DNA of 64,000 nucleotides, taken from Pseudomonas linyingensis. Lineage in GTDB: Bacteria; Pseudomonadota; Gammaproteobacteria; Pseudomonadales; Pseudomonadaceae. The notes beneath the pieces are model-generated. The model had not been told where the DNA came from. It saw only the letters and a program-made list of their open reading frames with translations, and made no database searches. The stretch covers positions 1-64,000 of the forward strand of contig NZ_FNZE01000009.1 in the NCBI RefSeq assembly GCF_900109175.1. Direction: 5' to 3'. The translations under genes and the position numbers were made by a program. Shown here in pieces: positions 17,057 through 26,683 of the stretch (positions are counted from its first letter, which is position 1; the number at the start of each line of letters is the position of its first letter).

Positions 17057-18256
17057 ATGGCAAAGACAAAGCACTCACTCCTGTTTCTCGGCATGACTTT
17101 CGCTCTGGTGCAGACGCTGCTCAGTGGCTGCGACAGCAAGGCGCCGCCGGCGGCGGCCGTGCTGGAGGTGCCATTCGTCACCGTCGCCGCGCGTGACGTG
17201 AGCATTCCGCTGGATCTGATCGGCGAGACTATCGGCTCCACCGACGTGACCATCCGCGCGCGGGTCGACGGCTTTCTCGACGGCATCCACTTCAAGGAAG
17301 GCACCTTCGTCGACAAGGGGGCGTTGCTCTACACCATCGACCCGCAGCCGCTCCAGGCCAAGCTCGCCCAGGCCCGGGCGATGCTGGCGCAGGCGCGCAC
17401 CAGCCTGGTCAAGACCAAATCGGATCTGGATCGCATCCGTCCGCTGGCCGCGATGAACGCGGTCAGCAAGCTGGATCTGGATGCCGCGGTGGCCAACTAC
17501 GAGGCGGCGAAAAGCTACGTGGATGCGGCCAACGCCCAGGTCGAGCTGGCGCAGATCGAGCTGGGCTACACCCGCATCCACGCGCCCGAGCGCGGCCTGA
17601 TCGGCCTGTCCGAGGCCGAGGTGGGCGACTTCGTCAGCCAGCGCACCAATGGCGGTCTTCTCAACGTGATCTCGCGCACCGATCCCATCGCGGTGCGGGT
17701 GTCGATCACCGAGCGTGGCTACCTCGATGCCGCGCGGCGGCTGGCCGACCAGCAGCAGGGGGGCCGATCCGCCGATGGCAGCATCGCGACCGCGAACCAG
17801 CGTCCGCTGTCGCTGATCCTCGCCGACGGCAGCCTTTACGAGCAACGCGGGGTGCCGACCAAGGTCGACCGCAACATCGACCCCACCACCGGCGCGCTGA
17901 CCATCGAGGCCGAGTTTCCCAACGCCCAGGGCCTGCTGCGTCCGGGCATGTTCGCGCGCATCCGCTTCGATGCCGACCAGATCAAGGGCGCGCTGCTGCT
18001 GCCGCAACGGGCGGTCAGCGAATTGCAGTCGGTGCACCGGGTGTTCGTCATCAAGGCGGACGACACCGTCGAGGTGCGTCAGGTCCAGGTGGGGCAACGC
18101 CTGGGCAGCGACTGGGTGATCCAGTCCGGGCTGCAGCCGGGTGAGCGGGTCGCGGTGGCCGGGCTGCTGCGCCTGCGCCCGGGCATGACCGTCAAGCCGC
18201 ACGAGGCCAACGCCAGCGAGCTGCCGCCGGCGGCCGAGGGCGGCAAGAATGGGTGA
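17057..18256 (+). CDS. RND efflux periplasmic adaptor (membrane fusion lipoprotein)
   Basis: A 399-residue MFP with signal peptide and lipobox LLSGC. The lipoyl half domains (IRARVDGFLDGIHFKEGTF; YTRIHAPERGLIGLSEAEVGD) flank a short coiled coil, and the beta-barrel domain contains VDRNIDPTTGALTIEAEFPN and LLRPGMFARIRF, as in AcrA/MexA-type adaptors. Length is normal. The last codons overlap the RND gene by 8 bases (ATGGGTGA). The upstream extension to 16991 lacks a ribosome binding site and would bury the signal peptide, so the ATG behind GGAAG was taken. Confidence 0.93.
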   Translation: MAKTKHSLLFLGMTFALVQTLLSGCDSKAPPAAAVLEVPFVTVAARDVSIPLDLIGETIGSTDVTIRARVDGFLDGIHFKEGTFVDKGALLYTIDPQPLQAKLAQARAMLAQARTSLVKTKSDLDRIRPLAAMNAVSKLDLDAAVANYEAAKSYVDAANAQVELAQIELGYTRIHAPERGLIGLSEAEVGDFVSQRTNGGLLNVISRTDPIAVRVSITERGYLDAARRLADQQQGGRSADGSIATANQRPLSLILADGSLYEQRGVPTKVDRNIDPTTGALTIEAEFPNAQGLLRPGMFARIRFDADQIKGALLLPQRAVSELQSVHRVFVIKADDTVEVRQVQVGQRLGSDWVIQSGLQPGERVAVAGLLRLRPGMTVKPHEANASELPPAAEGGKNG

Positions 18257-21200
18257 ATTCTTCGTTCGCCGGCCCATCTTCGCGATGGTGATCTCGATCA
18301 TCATCGTCATCGTCGGCCTGGTGGCGATGGGCAGCCTGCCGATCGCGCAGTACCCCGACATCACCCCGCCCGAGATCAAGGTCGAGGCCACCTACGACGG
18401 CGCCAACGCGGTGAACGTCGAGCAGTCGGTGGCCACGCCGCTGGAGCAGAAGGTCAACGGCGTCGAGAACATGCTGTACATGAAGTCGACCAACGCCGGC
18501 AACGGACAGATGACCCTGTCGGTGGCCTTCGAAGTCGGCTCGGATCTCGACATCTCCAACGTGCTGGTGCAGAACCGCGTGTCGGAGGGCTCCGCGCAAC
18601 TGCCCGAGGACGTCAAGCGCCGCGGGGTGAAGGTCAAGAAGGCGCTGGCCTTCCCGCTGATGCTGGTGACCCTGCGCTCGCCGAACGGCAGCTTCGACGC
18701 CGACTTCCTCACCAACTACATGTCGATCAACGTGCTCGACGAGATCGCCCGCATCCAGGGCGTCGGCCAGGTGACCCTCTTCGGTGGCGCCGACTACGCC
18801 ATGCGCATCTGGATCAAGCCCGACCAGCTCAGCCGGCTGGGGCTCAGCGTGCCGGACATCGTCACTGCCGTGCAGCAGCAGAACGTGCTGACTCCGGCCG
18901 GCAAGCTCGGCGGCCCGCCGGCCGCGCCCGGTACCGAGTTCGCCTACGCGGTGCAGACCCGTGGTCGCCTGGAGACGCCGGAGCAGTTCGGCCAGGTGGT
19001 GGTGCGCTCCAATCCCGACGGTTCCCAGGTGCTGCTGCGCGACGTGGCGCGCATCGAACTGGGCGCCGAGACCTACAACCAGATCGGTGCCTTCGGCTCC
19101 AAGCCGTCTGCCGTGCTGGCGGTCTACCAGTTGCCCGATGCCAACGGCCTGGAGGTGGCGGAGAACATCCGCGCCGCCATGGAGCGGATGAAGGAGCGCT
19201 TTCCGCAGGACATCGAGTACGTGATCTCGCTGGATACCACCAAGCCGGTTTCCGCCGGCATCGAGGAGATCGTCCACACGCTGTTCGAGGCCACCCTCAT
19301 CGTCACCGTGGTGGTGTTCATCTTCCTGCAGAACGTCCGCGCCACCCTGATCCCCACCCTGGCGGTGCCGGTGGCGCTGATCGGCACCTTCGCGGTGTTC
19401 CCGCTGCTCGGCTTCTCGATCAATACCTTCTCGCTGCTCGGCCTGGTGCTGGCCATCGGCATCGTGGTGGACGACGCCATCGTGGTGGTGGAGGGCGTTT
19501 CGGAGAAGATGGAGCGGGGCATGCCGCGCCGCGAGGCCACCGTCGAAACCATGAAGGAGGTCAGCGGCCCGGTGATCGCCACGGCGCTGTCGCTGATCGC
19601 GGTGTTCGTGCCGGTGGCCGCCATGTCGGGCATCACCGGCCGGCTCTACCAGCAGTTCGCCATCACCATCGCCATCTCGGTGGGCCTGTCGGCGATAGTC
19701 GCGCTGACGTTGAGCCCGGCGCTGTCCAGCCTGCTGCTGCAACCCCCCGAGCACGGCAAGAAGGGCATGCTGTCGGGTTTCTTCACCCGCTTCAACCGCA
19801 TCCTGGAGAAGGTGACCGATCGCTACATCGGCCTCACCAGCCGCTTCACTCATCGGCCGCTGCGCGCGCTGGGCGTGCTCGGCGTGCTGGTGGTGGCGCT
19901 GGTGCTGCTGTTCCGCACCGTCCCCGGCGGTTTCGTGCCGGAGGAGGACCAGGCCTACCTGATGGCCAACCTGCAGCTGCCCGACGCCGCCTCGCTGGAG
20001 CGCACCCACGCTGCCGCGGCCAAGGTCGAGGCAATCCTTGCCGCCGATTCGGCCATCGAGTCCTACACCACGGTGACCGGCTACAGCTTCCTCTCCGGCG
20101 CCTCGTCGACCAACAACGCGTTCTTCTTCATCCAGCTCAAGGACTGGGATGAACGCCCCGCGGCGCAGGACAAGGCGACCAACGTGGCGCACCGCCTCAA
20201 CGGCAAGCTGGCGGCAATCAACGAGGGCATCGCCATCGCCTTCGGCCCACCGGCCATTCCGGGCCTGGGCACAGGTTCGGGCTTCTCGATCATGCTGCAG
20301 GACCGCGTCGGCAACAGCCCCGACTACCTCGCCGAGCAGACCGCGGCGTTCATGCAGGCGGCAGCCAAGCGTCCGGAGATCGCCGGGCTGTACACCACCT
20401 ACCGGGCCACGGTGCCGCAGATCTACCTGGACGTGGATACCCAGAAGACCATGAAGCTCGGCGTCGCCCCGGCGGACGTCAACCAGACCCTGGGTTCCTT
20501 CCTCGGCGGCGCCTACGTCAACGACTTCAACCGCTTCGGCCGGCTGTACAAGGTCTACGTGCAGGCCGAGACCGACTACCGCAAGGACCTCGCCGACGCC
20601 TCGCTGTTCTATGTGCGCAACAGCGCCGGGGCGATGGTGCCGATGAACACCCTGCTCACCGACGAATCCACCAACGGCCCCGAGTTCACCTACCGCTTCA
20701 ACATGTTCCGCGCCGCCGAGGTCACCGGCCGCCCGGCGCCGGGCTACAGCTCGGCGCAGGCGCTGCAGGCGCTGGAGGAGGTGGCGGCCGAGGTGTTGCC
20801 CAGCGACATGTCCTACGCCTGGAACGCCATGTCCTACCAGGAGAAGGCCGCCGAGGGCTCCGGCAGCATGGTGTTCGTCATGGCGCTGGTGTTCGTGTTC
20901 CTGATCCTCGCCGCGCAGTACGAGAGCTGGTCGCTGCCGTTCGGCGTGCTGTTTGGCACGCCGATCGCCATCTGCGGGGCGATGTTCGGCCTCTGGGTGG
21001 CGCGCTTCTTCAGCACCAGCTACGAGAACAACGTGTTCGCGCAGATCGGCCTGGTGATGCTCATCGGCCTGGCGGCGAAGAACGCCATCCTGATCGTCGA
21101 GTTCGCCCGCACCGAGATCGAGAAGGGCAAGGGGCCGGTGGAAGCGGCGTTGGCGGCGGCGCGACTGCGCTTCCGGCCGATCCTGATGACCTCGCTCGCC

Positions 21201-21413
21201 TTCATCCTCGGTGTGATTCCGCTGATCCTCGCCAGCGGCGCCGGCGCCGAGGCGCGCAAGATCATGGGCATGACCTCCTTTGCCGGCATGCTGACCGCGA
21301 CCCTTGTGGGCGTCGTGCTGGTGCCGGGGCTGTTCGTGATCGTCGAGAAGTATCTGAGTGGCAAGAAGAACAAAGCGGCTGCAGCGGCCAGCGGCGAGGA
21401 GGCCAAGCCATGA
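18249..21413 (+). CDS. RND multidrug efflux transporter (HAE-1 family)
   Basis: A 1054-residue inner-membrane pump with the HAE-1 layout: TM1 after MGEFFVRRPIFAMV, a large periplasmic loop, TM2-6, second loop, TM8-12. The proton-relay residues are visible as the two aspartates in LAIGIVVDDAIVVVE (TM4) and the lysine in IGLAAKNAILIVEF (TM10). The family signatures GFVPEEDQAYLM and PPAIPGLGTGSGF are present. It would extrude hydrophobic drugs, solvents or acids through the neighbouring outer-membrane factor. The operon is adaptor - pump - outer membrane factor with overlapping stop/start codons. I cannot assign it to a named Pseudomonas pump; the adaptor does not resemble MexE. Confidence 0.95.
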   Translation: MGEFFVRRPIFAMVISIIIVIVGLVAMGSLPIAQYPDITPPEIKVEATYDGANAVNVEQSVATPLEQKVNGVENMLYMKSTNAGNGQMTLSVAFEVGSDLDISNVLVQNRVSEGSAQLPEDVKRRGVKVKKALAFPLMLVTLRSPNGSFDADFLTNYMSINVLDEIARIQGVGQVTLFGGADYAMRIWIKPDQLSRLGLSVPDIVTAVQQQNVLTPAGKLGGPPAAPGTEFAYAVQTRGRLETPEQFGQVVVRSNPDGSQVLLRDVARIELGAETYNQIGAFGSKPSAVLAVYQLPDANGLEVAENIRAAMERMKERFPQDIEYVISLDTTKPVSAGIEEIVHTLFEATLIVTVVVFIFLQNVRATLIPTLAVPVALIGTFAVFPLLGFSINTFSLLGLVLAIGIVVDDAIVVVEGVSEKMERGMPRREATVETMKEVSGPVIATALSLIAVFVPVAAMSGITGRLYQQFAITIAISVGLSAIVALTLSPALSSLLLQPPEHGKKGMLSGFFTRFNRILEKVTDRYIGLTSRFTHRPLRALGVLGVLVVALVLLFRTVPGGFVPEEDQAYLMANLQLPDAASLERTHAAAAKVEAILAADSAIESYTTVTGYSFLSGASSTNNAFFFIQLKDWDERPAAQDKATNVAHRLNGKLAAINEGIAIAFGPPAIPGLGTGSGFSIMLQDRVGNSPDYLAEQTAAFMQAAAKRPEIAGLYTTYRATVPQIYLDVDTQKTMKLGVAPADVNQTLGSFLGGAYVNDFNRFGRLYKVYVQAETDYRKDLADASLFYVRNSAGAMVPMNTLLTDESTNGPEFTYRFNMFRAAEVTGRPAPGYSSAQALQALEEVAAEVLPSDMSYAWNAMSYQEKAAEGSGSMVFVMALVFVFLILAAQYESWSLPFGVLFGTPIAICGAMFGLWVARFFSTSYENNVFAQIGLVMLIGLAAKNAILIVEFARTEIEKGKGPVEAALAAARLRFRPILMTSLAFILGVIPLILASGAGAEARKIMGMTSFAGMLTATLVGVVLVPGLFVIVEKYLSGKKNKAAAAASGEEAKP

Positions 21414-22837
21414 AGGGATTCGCCAGGCGACCGCTGGTGACGGCCATGCTGTTGTCCGGGTTGCTGCTCGCTGGCGGCTGCATGGTCGGCCCCGACTACC
21501 AGCGCCCGCAGCTCGATGTGCCGATCACCTACAAGGAGCCGGCGTCGACCGACGCGGCCTTCGCCAACCTCGACTGGTGGAAGTTGTTCTCCGACGAAAA
21601 GCTCAAGTCTCTGGTCCAGGAAGCACTGGACTACAACCGCGACCTCGGCGTGGCGGTCTCGCGCATCGCCGAGGCGGCGGCGATCCTGCGCATCGAGCGG
21701 GCCAATCAGTACCCGTTCCTCGACGCCGAGGCTGGCGCCGGTCGCTCGTCGCAGAGTCGCAATATCCTGCCGACAGCCGAGACCGAGAGCAGCTACTACT
21801 TCAACGGTGCTGCCTCCTTCGAGGTGGACCTGTGGGGCAAGCTGCGCCGCTCGACGGAGGCGGCACGGGCGGAGTTGCTGAGTACCGAGGAGAGCGCGCG
21901 CAACGTGACCATTTCGTTGATCGCCGCCGTGGCCACCACCTACTTCCAGTTGCTCGACCTCGACGACCGTCTGCGTATCTCCATTCGCACGCTGAAGTCG
22001 CGTGAAGACGCGCTGGCCATCATCAAGGCGCGTTACGCCAAGGGCACGGTGCCGGAACTCGACGTCAACCAGGCCGAGATCGAGGCCGCCGATGCCCAGG
22101 CCTCGGTAGCGACCTTCGACCGCGCGGTGCGCCAGACCGAGAATGCCCTCAGCGTACTGGTCGGTTCGCGCCCGCGGGACATCGAACGGGGCAGCGAGCT
22201 GGCGCAGCAGGCCATGCCGGTCGAGGTTCCTGCAGGGCTGCCGTTGACCTTGCTGGAGCGTCGCCCGGACATCCTTGCCGCCGAGCAGCGGCTGGCCGCC
22301 GAGACCGCGCGCATTGGCGTGGCCCGCGCCCAGCGCTTGCCATCGCTGTCGCTGACCGCCAGCTTCGGATACGCCAGCCGCGATCTGAGCGACCTGGTCG
22401 AGGGCGACAGCGAAAACTGGGGCCTGTTCGGCGACATCCTCGCGCCCATCTTCAACGCCGGTCAGCTAAAGTCGGTGGAAGAGGCGCAGCGCCAGCGCGC
22501 CGAGCAGGCGCGTCTGGGCTACGAGCAGGCGGTGCTGAACGGTTTGCGCGACGTGGACGATTCGCTGACCGGCCTGCGCACTTCGCGTGACGAGCACATC
22601 GCCCGTCAGCGCCAGCTGGCGGCCGCGCGTAGTGCCGCGCGCCTGTCGCGGGCGCGCTACGACGGTGGCTTGGTCAGCTACCTGGAGGTACTGGACTCCG
22701 AGCGCAGCCTGTTCCAGGCCGAACTGCTCGAGTCGCAGACCCGCCAGCAGCAGCTGAGCGCGGTGGTCAGTCTGTACCGGGCGCTGGGCGGCGGCTGGTC
22801 GGCGGTGCAGGAGCAGACGCAGACGCAGGCGCAGTGA
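21410..22837 (+). CDS. RND-system outer membrane lipoprotein (NodT/OprM family)
   Basis: A 475-residue outer-membrane factor starting with a lipoprotein signal (lipobox LAGGC) and MVGPDYQRPQ. Both structural repeats end in the conserved blocks VEVPAGLPLTLLERRPDILAAE-type and ARYDGGLVSYLEVLDSERSLF. It is coupled to the pump gene by an ATGA overlap. It is the second NodT-type gene in the window; the first, at 8111-9652, belongs to the HlyD/DUF2955 system. No transcription terminator was seen behind it, and the next intact gene begins about 200 bp downstream. Confidence 0.94.
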   Translation: MKGFARRPLVTAMLLSGLLLAGGCMVGPDYQRPQLDVPITYKEPASTDAAFANLDWWKLFSDEKLKSLVQEALDYNRDLGVAVSRIAEAAAILRIERANQYPFLDAEAGAGRSSQSRNILPTAETESSYYFNGAASFEVDLWGKLRRSTEAARAELLSTEESARNVTISLIAAVATTYFQLLDLDDRLRISIRTLKSREDALAIIKARYAKGTVPELDVNQAEIEAADAQASVATFDRAVRQTENALSVLVGSRPRDIERGSELAQQAMPVEVPAGLPLTLLERRPDILAAEQRLAAETARIGVARAQRLPSLSLTASFGYASRDLSDLVEGDSENWGLFGDILAPIFNAGQLKSVEEAQRQRAEQARLGYEQAVLNGLRDVDDSLTGLRTSRDEHIARQRQLAAARSAARLSRARYDGGLVSYLEVLDSERSLFQAELLESQTRQQQLSAVVSLYRALGGGWSAVQEQTQTQAQ

Positions 22838-22900
22838 ACCAGGTACGCATGAACAGGGTGGGCGGGGCTAGGGGGCGTTGTCCCTTGCGATGAGGTAGCC

Positions 22901-23026
22901 ATGCTCGAGCGCTGGCGATTTGTGCTGGCCCTGACGTGGCTTGTGGCTGCTTGGCTGGGAGACGCCCAGGCGGGCGAGGTCATGGACAGCGTCAAGGCCC
23001 GCGGCGCGTTCTGGCTGACCCGCTAG
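22901..23026 (+). pseudogene. 41-codon secreted peptide or truncated amino-acid-binding protein
   Basis: ATG with a GAGG site 5 bases upstream opens a 41-codon frame: a clear signal peptide ending in GDAQA, then GEVMDSVKARG, which is how mature SBP_bac_3 proteins begin, and a stop six residues later. Most simply it is the 5' remnant of a deleted periplasmic binding protein gene. Because start, ribosome site and signal peptide are intact, a secreted short peptide cannot be excluded. It lies between the RND operon and the lipoprotein gene. Confidence 0.55.
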
Positions 23027-23042
23027 TCGGAGGGCATGCGTG

Positions 23043-24131
23043 ATGAAAGGAGTCCCGGTGGCGGCACTCGGTGTGGCAGCGATCTGGCTGGCCTGCGCTG
23101 GCTGCACGAGTATCGGGCCGGGTACGGTGGCGCGCGACCGCCTCGACTACTCGGTGGCCGTGGGCGATTCGTGGAAGAGCCAGATGCTGCTGAATCTGGT
23201 GAAGATCCGCTACGCCGACGCACCGGTGTTCCTTGAGGTCGGGCAAATCGTCGCCGGCTACTCGTTCCCGCGCAGTTTCGGCGCGGCTGCAGCGGTCAAT
23301 CAAACTGACGGCACCCCGGTCATCACCAGCTCCGCAGGCTTGTCGGCCGGGGCCACCTTCAACGACAGCCCGACCGTCACCTACGCGCCAATGAGCGGCG
23401 AACGCTTCGCCCGTTCGCTGATGACGCCGATTCCCCCCGCGGTGCTCCTCAACATCATCCAGGCCGGCAACCCGGTGGAGGAAGTATTCCGCACCTCGGT
23501 GCAGTCGGTGAACGGCATCGACAACCGACGAGTCGGCCGCCTGTTCGTGCGCCGGGCCAACCCCGAGTTCTACGCCCTGCTGCCGAGCCTCGAGCGGCTG
23601 CAATCGTCGGGCGACATCGGCATGCGTCTGCAGCAGGGGGAGGGCGAGCCCAAGCTGCAGATGATCTTCCGCCCGAGGACCGCGGCCGCCGAGGAAAGCG
23701 CACTGCGCCATGTGGCGCAGCTGCTGGGCCTGGATTCCAGCGCCCGGGAGTATCAGGTCATCTACGGCACCGTGGCCAGCCACGACCGGGAAATCGCCCT
23801 GCTGACCCGCTCGATCTACGAGATTCTCGTCGACATCGCCTCGTACATCTCGGTGCCCGAGGCGCATGTGGCGGAGAAGCGGGTGCGGCCGACCGCGGAG
23901 GGCGATATCGGCCCCAGCGGGGCGATTCCTCCGCTGATCCGGATCGGCAGCTCAGCAGAACCTCCCGTCGACCCCTTCGTGGCAGTGCCCTATCAGGGCT
24001 ACTGGTTCTACATCGACAACCGGGATATCCCTTCCAAGCAGATCTTCTCGTCCATCATGTTTCTCTTCACCTTCGTGGAGACCCGAAGCAATGAAGCGGC
24101 GCCAATCCTGACGATTCCGACGACCCGTTGA
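23043..24131 (+). CDS. Lipoprotein of unknown function
   Basis: A 362-residue protein with lipobox ACAGC near residue 21, followed by TSIGPGTVARDRLDYSVAVGDSWKSQMLLNLVKIRYADAPVFLEV. I recognise this N-terminal pattern only as a recurrent hypothetical lipoprotein of Gram-negative bacteria. The middle part (residues about 95-125, SAGLSAGATFNDSPTVTYAPMSG) resembles a flexible loop; the C-terminal third is beta-rich with QGYWFYIDNRDIPSKQIFSSIMFLFTFVET-type strands. The start at 23043 is chosen because GGAGGG lies 8 bases upstream; a GTG three bases earlier is in frame. Location next to RND and binding-protein genes suggests an envelope role but no more. Confidence 0.8.
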   Translation: MKGVPVAALGVAAIWLACAGCTSIGPGTVARDRLDYSVAVGDSWKSQMLLNLVKIRYADAPVFLEVGQIVAGYSFPRSFGAAAAVNQTDGTPVITSSAGLSAGATFNDSPTVTYAPMSGERFARSLMTPIPPAVLLNIIQAGNPVEEVFRTSVQSVNGIDNRRVGRLFVRRANPEFYALLPSLERLQSSGDIGMRLQQGEGEPKLQMIFRPRTAAAEESALRHVAQLLGLDSSAREYQVIYGTVASHDREIALLTRSIYEILVDIASYISVPEAHVAEKRVRPTAEGDIGPSGAIPPLIRIGSSAEPPVDPFVAVPYQGYWFYIDNRDIPSKQIFSSIMFLFTFVETRSNEAAPILTIPTTR

Positions 24132-24152
24132 GGCGACCAAAGGAGAGCGCAA

Positions 24153-25184
24153 ATGCGGTGCAGGCCTGCAATAGCGATGCTGCTCATCCTGCTGCTCCTG
24201 GCGGGGCAGGAAGCGGTGCGCGCCGGACCGCGGTCAACCGTTCGCGGCGCGCTGCCGATCAGCATCGGTTTCCAGTCGAACACCGACTGGCTGCTGCTGG
24301 TGGCCAGGGATCTGCACTTGTTCGAGCGGGTAGGCCTGAGGCCGAATTTCGTCAAGTTCGTCGCCGGGCCGCCGATGATCGCCGCGGCGCGGGAGAAGCG
24401 TATCGACGTGGCCTCCATCGGTAGCGTGCCCTTCATCGGTGGGCTCAGCCAGGGGGTCGACTGGGTGGTCGTCGGGATCAACCCGGAAAATGCCTATGGC
24501 GAGGGCCTGGTCGCCGGCGATGGCAGTGGCATAGCAACGGTCGCCGACCTGGCCGGAAAGCGCATCGGTTTCTTCCGCGGCTCGACGGCCCACTTCGGAC
24601 TGATGATGGCCCTGCGCCAGCTCGGCATCCGCCGCGATCAAGTCGAGCTGTTGGGCATGACTCCGGCCGAGCAACTGAGTGCCTTGGCCGGCAAGCGGAT
24701 CGACGCCGCCATGGTCTGGGAGCCTTGGCTGCAGAAAATGGTGCACGAAGCCAAAGGTCGACTCATCGTGACCGAGGGGGCGATGGGCATCTACACCTCG
24801 GTGTCGGTCTACGCGGCCCGCCGCGAGTGGCTCGGAAGCAACCGCGAAGCGGCGGTGCGCTTTCTGCGCGCGCTGCTGCTGGCCAGCGAGGTCATGCAGG
24901 AGAATCCGGAGATTGGCATCCGGTCGCTGGCTCGGGAGATGGGCATCAAGGAGGAGTGGGCCGAGGCAATCTACGAAAGCTCACCGCCGCCCGATCTGTC
25001 CCTCTGGGTGGACTCTCGCTATCGCTATTCGCTGGTCAAGAACGCGGAGTTTCATCGCCGCCTCAGCTATCTGGTGACCTTCCTGCTCGAAGAGGAGGTC
25101 ATCGCCGAGGAAGTGGATGTACGCAACATCCTCGATGTATCGGTGATCGGCGAGGCCCTGCAAGCGCGGGAAGCCGGCCGCTGA
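24153..25184 (+). CDS. NMT1/SsuA-type ABC substrate-binding protein, orphan
   Basis: A 343-residue secreted protein with signal peptide to about residue 24. The fold of the nitrate/sulfonate/taurine-binding group is seen in ISIGFQSNTDWLLLVARDLHLFERVGL, FVAGPPMIAAAREKRIDVASIGSVPF, the hinge LAGKRIGFFRGSTAHFGLMMAL and AALAGKRIDAAMVWEPWL. Family members bind aliphatic sulfonates, nitrate, taurine or thiamine precursors. As for the binding protein at 15210, no permease or ATPase is nearby. It is 22 bp behind the unknown lipoprotein and likely co-expressed with it. Ligand unknown. Confidence 0.86.
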   Translation: MRCRPAIAMLLILLLLAGQEAVRAGPRSTVRGALPISIGFQSNTDWLLLVARDLHLFERVGLRPNFVKFVAGPPMIAAAREKRIDVASIGSVPFIGGLSQGVDWVVVGINPENAYGEGLVAGDGSGIATVADLAGKRIGFFRGSTAHFGLMMALRQLGIRRDQVELLGMTPAEQLSALAGKRIDAAMVWEPWLQKMVHEAKGRLIVTEGAMGIYTSVSVYAARREWLGSNREAAVRFLRALLLASEVMQENPEIGIRSLAREMGIKEEWAEAIYESSPPPDLSLWVDSRYRYSLVKNAEFHRRLSYLVTFLLEEEVIAEEVDVRNILDVSVIGEALQAREAGR

Positions 25185-25218
25185 GGCTTCGCTCGAAACG
25201 GTTTGTCGTGGCGAGGAA

Positions 25219-26634
25219 CTACTCCTCCTCGACCAGCGCCTGCAGTCGTCCGGAGTTCACGGCCTCCACGAGGGCGGCGTGGTCCTTTTCCGTCTGGTCC
25301 GCGTAGGCGACGGCGAAGTCGCCCAGCGCCTCGTTGAAGTTGTCCGCCTTGCCCAGGTAGCCGCTGATGGTCGCGGCATCGCCGGCCTTGGCGTGGGCGC
25401 GGGCCAGGGTCCAGCCGCAGACCTCGGCGTAGCGCTTGAGCTGCACCGCGCTGCAGCCCTCGACCGGCAGGGAGAACTTCATGTCGCGCAACTGGCGCAC
25501 GTAGAAGTCGTGGCCCTGCTTGCCGCGTGCCCAGCCGAGGAAGATGTCGCTGGACGACTGCATCAGCCGCTGGCCGGTCACTACCCGCTGGCCCTGCAGC
25601 TCGTAGCGGCTCTTGCCGGCATAGGGCTCCAGCACCGAGGGGCAGGCCTCCTTGAACTGTAGGAGCAGGGGATGGTTCTCCTCGGAGAAGAACAGGGCGA
25701 CGAAGCAGCGGGTGCCGACGCTGCCGATGCCCACCACCTTCATGGCGAAGTCGTGCAGGCGATAGCGGTCGAGCAGCACGCGTCTCTCCTCGGGTAGCGA
25801 CATCCGGTAGTCGGCCAGCCCTTGGCGTGCCCGTTCCTCGAAGTCCGCTTCGTTCACATGGAACAGCAGCGGTGGCTGGTCCATCAGCCGGTGCTGACCG
25901 GCCACCTGGGCGACGATCTTGGGAAAGATGTTCTCGTCGACCCGCTCGTGGGCCTTGTCGGCCAACTGCTGGCGCAACTTGCGGGCCTTGTCGTCGGGCG
26001 CCATCTCGATCAGCGTGTCCACGTCCAGGCGCGAGTACCACACCTCCAGCGGACTCATCTTCGAATATTCGCGCAGGTTTTCCCGGTAGGCGCGCACGCA
26101 TTCCACCGCGGCATCGCGGGCCTCTTCGTCGGACAGCCGGTTGTCGCGCCCGGCGACCACGAAGCTGGCGGCCAGGCGCTTGACGTCCCACTCCCAGGGG
26201 GCGGGGAGGGTCTCGTCGAAGTCGTTGATGTCGAACACCAGGTTGCGCTCGGGGGTGGCGAAGAAACCGAAGTTGAGCAGGTGGCAGTCGCCGCAGGCCT
26301 GCACGCGGATGCCGGTGCTGGGCATGGTCGCCAGGTCGTGGGCCATCAGGCCGGCCGAGCCGCGCAGGAAGGTGAAGGGGCTGCGCAGCATGCGCCCGTA
26401 GCGGATCGGCACCAGCTCCTTCAGGCGGTCCTTGTTGGACTTCTCGAGGATGGCGATGGGGTCGCGGCCCTTGGCCGGCGGTTGCCAGGCGGCATGCTCG
26501 GCCCGTGGGAATTTCTCGCGCAGCGCACGCCCGGCGGCGATGCGCTCGTCGCGGGAGCGAAAGACGGGCGCCTCCTCTGCATCATGTTCGGCGTGGTGTT
26601 TGCTCTTGTCGCTGGCTTTTTTCTTGTCCGCCAT
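25219..26634 (-). CDS. DUF2252 family protein
   Basis: A 471-residue soluble protein with a charged, lysine/histidine-rich N terminus and the DUF2252 signature from about residue 50: RIAAGRALREKFPRAEHAAW, PIRYGRMLRSPFTFLRGSA, GDCHLLNFGFFATPERNLVFDINDFDET, and the C-terminal KAGDAATISGYLGKADNFNEALGDFA. The GDxHxxNFG plus DxNDFD pair resembles the catalytic loop and metal-binding motif of kinase-like phosphotransferases, though activity of DUF2252 is not established to my knowledge. ATG is preceded by AGGAGG; the upstream frame to 26736 is rejected. It lies 50 bp behind the patatin gene. Confidence 0.9.
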   Translation of the reverse strand: MADKKKASDKSKHHAEHDAEEAPVFRSRDERIAAGRALREKFPRAEHAAWQPPAKGRDPIAILEKSNKDRLKELVPIRYGRMLRSPFTFLRGSAGLMAHDLATMPSTGIRVQACGDCHLLNFGFFATPERNLVFDINDFDETLPAPWEWDVKRLAASFVVAGRDNRLSDEEARDAAVECVRAYRENLREYSKMSPLEVWYSRLDVDTLIEMAPDDKARKLRQQLADKAHERVDENIFPKIVAQVAGQHRLMDQPPLLFHVNEADFEERARQGLADYRMSLPEERRVLLDRYRLHDFAMKVVGIGSVGTRCFVALFFSEENHPLLLQFKEACPSVLEPYAGKSRYELQGQRVVTGQRLMQSSSDIFLGWARGKQGHDFYVRQLRDMKFSLPVEGCSAVQLKRYAEVCGWTLARAHAKAGDAATISGYLGKADNFNEALGDFAVAYADQTEKDHAALVEAVNSGRLQALVEEE

Positions 26635-26683
26635 GTCCGCCTCCTGTGTTGGTAGGGTGTTGCTGATCGATGCTCGCAGCCAC

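Noticed and set aside
17057-22837. Naming the RND operon mexEF-oprN
   Set aside because: The adaptor sequence does not resemble MexE as I remember it, and no mexT/mexS genes are near; only the family can be stated.
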